In this document: piece by piece, positions 61,201 through 64,000 of the stretch
How the letters are laid out: every line of letters begins with the position of its first letter
Position numbering within the stretch: the stretch's first letter is position 1
Source: a bacterium (Candidatus Blackallbacteria) CG13_big_fil_rev_8_21_14_2_50_49_14
GTDB lineage: Bacteria > Cyanobacteriota > Sericytochromatia > UBA7694
Assembly: GCA_002783405.1 (NCBI GenBank)
Contig: PFGG01000071.1
Coordinates: forward strand, 46,012-110,011
Reading direction: 5' to 3'
Length of the DNA stretch: 64,000 nt
Notes under the pieces: generated by a model
The model's database searches: none
The model's input: the letters and a program-made list of their open reading frames with translations, nothing else
What the model was told of the DNA's origin: nothing
Position numbers and translations under genes: made by a program

Positions 61201-62879
61201 TTTGCGCCTTGAATCAAAACAGGTGCAAATTCAAGGGTATTCTGATCAAGACTGCGCAATAGATTTCCTTGGTAGGTCAGCACCTGGGCTTGCAATTCCT
61301 CAATGGTGGTCGTGGGAACAATAGGCTGCGCGCGTAAATAGACCCCAGCAATCACAGGCACACTTGAAACAAGTCCGCCGGCATCGGTCACCGTATAGCC
61401 ATTTGCCAAGCCCCCCTCAATCCGGCCAACCGCACTGTCAGGATTCATGATCAAGATATTATAGGCTCCGGCGGCGACGCCAGCGGGCACAGTCGCCACA
61501 ATTTGGGTTGAGCCTGTTCTTGAAACGACCGTCAAAGGAATTCTTTCTAAAAAGACCTGGGCTGTAGCTGAAAAATTTGAACCCGAAATCGTAAGGGTCT
61601 GGGCCGCATTATTTGCACCCGAAACAGGGCTGACGGTATTGACCACGGGCTGGGCATTGCGGAAATCAGCCAAAGCTCCGTTGCCACAGCCCAAAACATA
61701 GGTTTGCTGAGCACTGCGGTTATTGCTATCGGTTACTTTGATCGTAAAAGTATAGGTTCGCAAATTGATATTGCCGTCAGGCGTTCCGCTCAAGCTGACG
61801 GTATCAGAGGTGCTCGTCCCGACAGAAAGCCCCGGAGGCAAAGTTCCTGTACTGCTCCAGGTATAGGGGCCTTTACCATACATTGCTTTAAAGGCTTGAT
61901 TATAGGCGCTTCCCGCATTGGCAGGCGCAATCGAGCCTGGAAAAATCTGCAAGGAGCGCACGACAAGATTATAGGCTCGCTGGGTCGTTTGGGCACCATT
62001 GGTAACGGTCAGAGTAAACGGAAAGGTTCCTATTTCTGAAGTTGTTCCATGCAAGGTGACGGTATTATCGGGAACACTCAGCAAACCATTGAGGGGCGCA
62101 GGTGAACCCGTGACATTCCCGCCTGTCGCACTGGTAAAAGACAAACCGGCGGGCAATCCTGTCGTTCCCGCAAACTGCCATAAGTAGCCTGTCACTGTAC
62201 CATTCCAAACCTTAAAGTCTAAACTGAAAGGCTGATCTACATCCACGTAAAAGGTATTCAGATCCGGCGTAATGGTATAGGTCGTAGGAGCAGGTGTTGG
62301 AGCTGGAGTTGGGATGACAACAACACCCCCTCCACCGCCGGTAGTGGTTCCACCGCTCGTGGTTCCACCGCCACCACCACCGCCACCGCCACCACCGCCG
62401 CCACCGCCGATACTGACAGATTCAGCGGTAAGGGTAACTTTCAATTGCGCACGGTTGACTTCACCGGCTTTAAGCTTCATGGTTTGCTTGGCAGAGGCAA
62501 TAACCGCTTTTAATTTATCGCGTACTGAAACATAAAAAACAACTTCTTTCTCTTTGCTGCCCCGCATATCGATGCGAATTTGACGACTGATACGGTCTTT
62601 TTCAACATCGGAGCGTGAAAACGTCGAGCGATACAAATTCTGACGGGTCGCAACCTCGGTAATTTCCAATTGAAGTTCTTCAGCGGCCATCGGAATGGCT
62701 TTGATGCCGAATTTTTGAGAAAGAGGCCAATAAATCTGAACGCCCAAACCTGCGGTTTGGTTAGCAAGAGATGACGCTGGAGGCGTTTGTGGAGCGGTTC
62801 CCAAGGCAGGAGGCGCGCTGTCGTTTTGACAGGAACTGAGAACCATGATTAAAACAAGAAAAATCGACCAGAATGGCAT
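58224..62879 (-). CDS. Large IPT/TIG and Kelch-repeat surface lipoprotein
   Basis: This 1551-residue exported protein has a signal peptide ending in the lipobox LSSC, an N-terminal domain (about 35-155), a run of 15 glycines (about 158-172), a Thr/Gly and Pro/Ala-rich spacer, putative Ig-like repeats (about 200-400), several IPT/TIG domains (for example near 410, 836 and 1043; VNTVSPVSGANNAAQTLTISG and VINSVSPSSISNN) and a C-terminal Kelch beta-propeller (about 1167-1551; GRMGGTAVVDPDANGKIYFF, MFIYGGITW, FYILGGGEV, RIFVYGGG, FYVLGG). It probably binds carbohydrate or protein at the cell surface; no catalytic residues are evident. GGAG lies 8 bases upstream, and the ATG overlaps the stop of the preceding lipoprotein gene (TAATG). 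Confidence 0.88.
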   Translation of the reverse strand: MPFWSIFLVLIMVLSSCQNDSAPPALGTAPQTPPASSLANQTAGLGVQIYWPLSQKFGIKAIPMAAEELQLEITEVATRQNLYRSTFSRSDVEKDRISRQIRIDMRGSKEKEVVFYVSVRDKLKAVIASAKQTMKLKAGEVNRAQLKVTLTAESVSIGGGGGGGGGGGGGGGTTSGGTTTGGGGGVVVIPTPAPTPAPTTYTITPDLNTFYVDVDQPFSLDFKVWNGTVTGYLWQFAGTTGLPAGLSFTSATGGNVTGSPAPLNGLLSVPDNTVTLHGTTSEIGTFPFTLTVTNGAQTTQRAYNLVVRSLQIFPGSIAPANAGSAYNQAFKAMYGKGPYTWSSTGTLPPGLSVGTSTSDTVSLSGTPDGNINLRTYTFTIKVTDSNNRSAQQTYVLGCGNGALADFRNAQPVVNTVSPVSGANNAAQTLTISGSNFSATAQVFLERIPLTVVSRTGSTQIVATVPAGVAAGAYNILIMNPDSAVGRIEGGLANGYTVTDAGGLVSSVPVIAGVYLRAQPIVPTTTIEELQAQVLTYQGNLLRSLDQNTLEFAPVLIQGANFKPDSLVYLSELILPGFYINEFQILAIIPTKLLFPDLPGGGDQFTGYNKLQIVNPNLEVSDVNQGKLSVTGTITTAEGPGVGRISYVYPQKGFDSENNRVVAKGCGFERPHSFTMGSSAITQKLVELPSVARMAITPGTLFPNTSAYDLKLFRVVSLQPVLSDTGSAVFTMQARERKVTSCTPAQIVPNLTLAINVNGTGIEQGVQIKYIRNGGTANGTEYSAPITGVKTSLVAIPVVPAGLPQGEYKIKMTWPDNFSYTTSGTCLTIQPLANQAAPVINSVSPSSISNNILDPNAVVTWTINGSGFASGASIYIGAKQAISGTGSATQLTLNSDSIFGMPAGDYTITVVNPDGQAAQSPSKLTVTNGGATLAGTPQILGISYPSGPVTYKSMLLPNYPDSGYVYFTASNILPGSYVQVVKDPNSAFNPQDAYLDGVTIIDQNSGSVRGILPHLPAGNYYLRLVNADGQMHTSTPFVTFANSAAPEIETDLTKLTGATDCKQPICPASWPNNLPVTLTINGAAIDATRTTNFGVLPYYSGVQLVSIADPSSVVTLQNVTSYGTKIIAGLPDGVSAGEYRVRVVNPDGQSNDTSNSGAKLVKFTVLDSSTKWSRAQRMPNIVDPGALSAVHGRMGGTAVVDPDANGKIYFFAGNDARQNYNFPTNTLMAYSEGSFWENLSGHSATAPNGNVPANLTKRMYHAAAWKNGATFADDRMFIYGGITWSCDSALSCPTLNGASGLDDLWMYKPSDNTWTQITISGPKKMLFLHKMHWNPADNSLYIYGGAEGASFLNKIFKLTVNEANATATWSEVTFTGGPANLLNAFDMISDPANSRFYILGGGEVITGMPFNSKIWVYHTGSNTWTQLTSNNSANYVPRGYGSHGFDPVNRRIFVYGGGTTASGSAPNGGLSSDLGIGVIDNLSNPTAITWTKDATIPVRTRWAQTSAWLQGRFYVLGGKDSGNNVLLYDPSSPVDPFATGHSYYTDFWQYIP
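62365..62409 (-). repeat. Poly-glycine tract inside the large lipoprotein
   Basis: Forty-five bases of mixed GGC/GGT codons encode 15 consecutive glycines. Codon mixing argues against a pure triplet slippage tract, although length variation is possible. Confidence 0.75.
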
Positions 62880-63379
62880 TATTCAATCTCCAGTTCGACT
62901 AGCGCCACTTGGGGATCAATCGCTGGAGGGGGGGCAACAATCAAAACCTTAACTGTCAATCCCAATTTTTCTTGGTTCAGTGGAGAAATACGCACCTCAG
63001 CAAGACCTGGTTTGAGCGCTTTGATTAAGCGTTGGCCAATATCCAAAGACAAAACATCTGGCTTCAGGTTTTCAATTTTGAGCTGTTTTTGAATTTGATC
63101 GAAACTCAGTTTGCGTTTGTCGCTCATTTCGACATCCCCCACCAACATGAGCTCTTCTCCGACCTGAAGCTGCAAATTCTCACTGGTAATAACTTTCAAA
63201 ACCGTTGCGATAGAAACAGGAGAGGCTGATGGCTGTGGCTTTTCTTGGGGCAAAAGAGCCCGCACTGGTTCTTTTACGTCTGTAGGTGCAGAGACTGTCG
63301 TATTGACGCTTTGAGCACACCCTCCCAGAATAAACAAGACAAGACTATTCACCAACAAAAATTGCAATCCAGACTTCAT
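62879..63379 (-). CDS. Lipoprotein with a Big/Ig-like domain, 166 residues
   Basis: I do not recognise a named family. A signal peptide ends in the lipobox LGGC, followed by a Pro-rich stretch and a beta-rich domain (about 65-150; LQLQVGEELMLVGDVEM and KPGLAEVRISPLN), resembling bacterial Ig-like domain 2. It overlaps the 1551-residue lipoprotein start by one base and is probably its partner at the outer membrane. The ribosome site is weak. Confidence 0.75.
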   Translation of the reverse strand: MKSGLQFLLVNSLVLFILGGCAQSVNTTVSAPTDVKEPVRALLPQEKPQPSASPVSIATVLKVITSENLQLQVGEELMLVGDVEMSDKRKLSFDQIQKQLKIENLKPDVLSLDIGQRLIKALKPGLAEVRISPLNQEKLGLTVKVLIVAPPPAIDPQVALVELEIE

Positions 63380-63509
63380 CTAACTTCGCTCTCTTTTCTC
63401 TCACTCACATCAGCAAGTATGTAGACAGATGTTCTCACGTCATTCTTGTCGAAAAAAACTGACTTAGGCTGTGGTTTAAAATAAAGATTTAAATAAACAG
63501 AAAAGGACT

Positions 63510-63551
63510 CTTAAAACTTCAGCAGCTCAATTGAGCTGCTGAAGTTTTAAG
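63510..63551 (-). terminator. 42-base perfect palindrome, probable terminator
   Basis: Arms of 21 bases (63510-63530 and 63531-63551) are exactly complementary with no spacer, abutting the stop of the 139-residue lipoprotein gene. A T-rich tail (TTTTCTGTTTATTT) follows on the minus strand. The 172-base gap to the next gene is otherwise AT-rich. Confidence 0.75.
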
Positions 63552-63971
63552 TCATTGTTTAAGAGTTTGAAGTAATTTTTCAAGCGCCACCTGCTCGGCA
63601 CAACCTGGTGACAGAATAACTGAAAAAGTCTGCTCATCACTGTATACTTCCAGGGCGCCAGACATTTTCACACGATGTTGAATATGAACGTTCTGATTTT
63701 TCAGAGCAGCTTCAAGTCTGACGCGTAATGCCTGAATTTGTGTTGGTTCCAAATTGCGCTCGACGGGCTCTCCCCCATGGTATATTCCACTGGAACTCAA
63801 AGCAGGGCTCACCGGACGATAACTCAAATGCGGTCGAGGCTGGGAAATTATGACATATAAATTGCCGCTGCCATCAGCATATTTTACGCTGAGATTGTCT
63901 TTTTTACATCCTGCCAGCATCAAACCGAATCCAAGCAAGCCGCCAATCAACAGTATCCTGAAAATCCGCAT
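63552..63971 (-). CDS. Small lipoprotein, 139 residues
   Basis: I do not recognise this protein. A signal peptide with lipobox LAGC at residues about 19-22 is followed by a Lys/Asp-rich start, a Pro/Ser-rich segment and an alpha/beta C-terminal half (LRVRLEAALKNQNVHIQHRV and ALEVYSDEQTFSVILSPG). One further Cys occurs near the C-terminus. AAGGTGATAAA precedes the ATG. It ends at the palindromic terminator, and its upstream region lies partly outside the window. Confidence 0.75.
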   Translation of the reverse strand: MRIFRILLIGGLLGFGLMLAGCKKDNLSVKYADGSGNLYVIISQPRPHLSYRPVSPALSSSGIYHGGEPVERNLEPTQIQALRVRLEAALKNQNVHIQHRVKMSGALEVYSDEQTFSVILSPGCAEQVALEKLLQTLKQ

Positions 63972-64000
63972 TTTATCACCTTATGTTCATCAGGTCTTGC

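Noticed and set aside
62325..62410. A possible CRISPR or tandem array
   Set aside because: It is only the codon repeat for poly-Gly/Thr; no spacers or regular direct repeats, and no cas genes in the window.
62314..62535. A 73-codon plus-strand proline-rich ORF
   Set aside because: It is the complement of the poly-glycine tract of the large lipoprotein.

Overview
The window (about 50% G+C) reads as one chromosomal segment of a free-living diderm bacterium. Outer-membrane and envelope functions are plain: an RND metal pump with a TolC-type partner, several lipobox lipoproteins, beta-barrel-like proteins and RlpA. The hrcA-grpE-dnaK-dnaJ order with a CIRCE operator, the flotillin/YqiJ pair, tRNA genes without encoded CCA, a UbiE/MenG methyltransferase and EF-hand and NHL/Kelch proteins would fit a lineage near the non-photosynthetic sisters of Cyanobacteria (Sericytochromatia or 'Blackallbacteria' type). 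That placement is inference, not shown by a marker gene. No rRNA, CRISPR array, prophage or complete insertion sequence was seen.

Layout. 1-4.2 kb: the end of a heavy-metal efflux operon (czcA, TolC-like). 4.3-11.5 kb: two related hybrid histidine kinases on the minus strand, the larger with three tandem periplasmic solute-binding domains, preceded by a helix-turn-helix regulator. 11.6-12.5 kb: a 52-residue membrane peptide coupled to an alpha/beta hydrolase. 12.5-16.2 kb: a minus-strand operon of a xanthine-dehydrogenase-type FeS/FAD subunit, hmgA and hppD (tyrosine/homogentisate catabolism). 16.4-19.2 kb: an SDR protein, tRNA-Phe, tRNA-Leu, rfbB and ruvC. 19.4-21.7 kb: an AT-rich patch with an NHL-repeat lipoprotein, a near-empty 478-base stretch and a RimJ-like acetyltransferase. 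21.8-25.6 kb: a RidA-family protein, murI, a caleosin-like EF-hand protein, small proteins and ubiE. 25.6-34.2 kb, mostly minus strand: GAF/HD-GYP, a VOC protein, flotillin/YqiJ/methyltransferase, and glk-pyk.

34.3-38.6 kb is a divergent block of five proteins I cannot assign, followed by a DUF4127 protein and two secreted proteins. 41.3-47.9 kb holds nrnA, tRNA-Ser and tRNA-Arg, a multi-PAS hybrid kinase overlapping a REC-kinase, and a CxxCxxxCC protein. 47.9-52.1 kb has pcrA behind two envelope genes and another barrel-like protein. 52.3-57.2 kb is the heat-shock operon. 57.4-64 kb has rlpA, then a 1551-residue Kelch/IPT lipoprotein and two small lipoproteins.

Most notable: (1) the caleosin-like protein at 23158-23832, with both EF-hands and both histidines known as haem ligands in plant caleosin peroxygenases; (2) the unassigned block at 34276-38624; (3) the kinase with three solute-binding domains, and a histidine-free C-terminal helical domain shared by all three hybrid kinases; (4) an XdhA-type subunit without its molybdenum partner inside the hmgA-hppD operon; (5) a recurrent extended -10 element, TGCTATAAT, that marks many promoters here.
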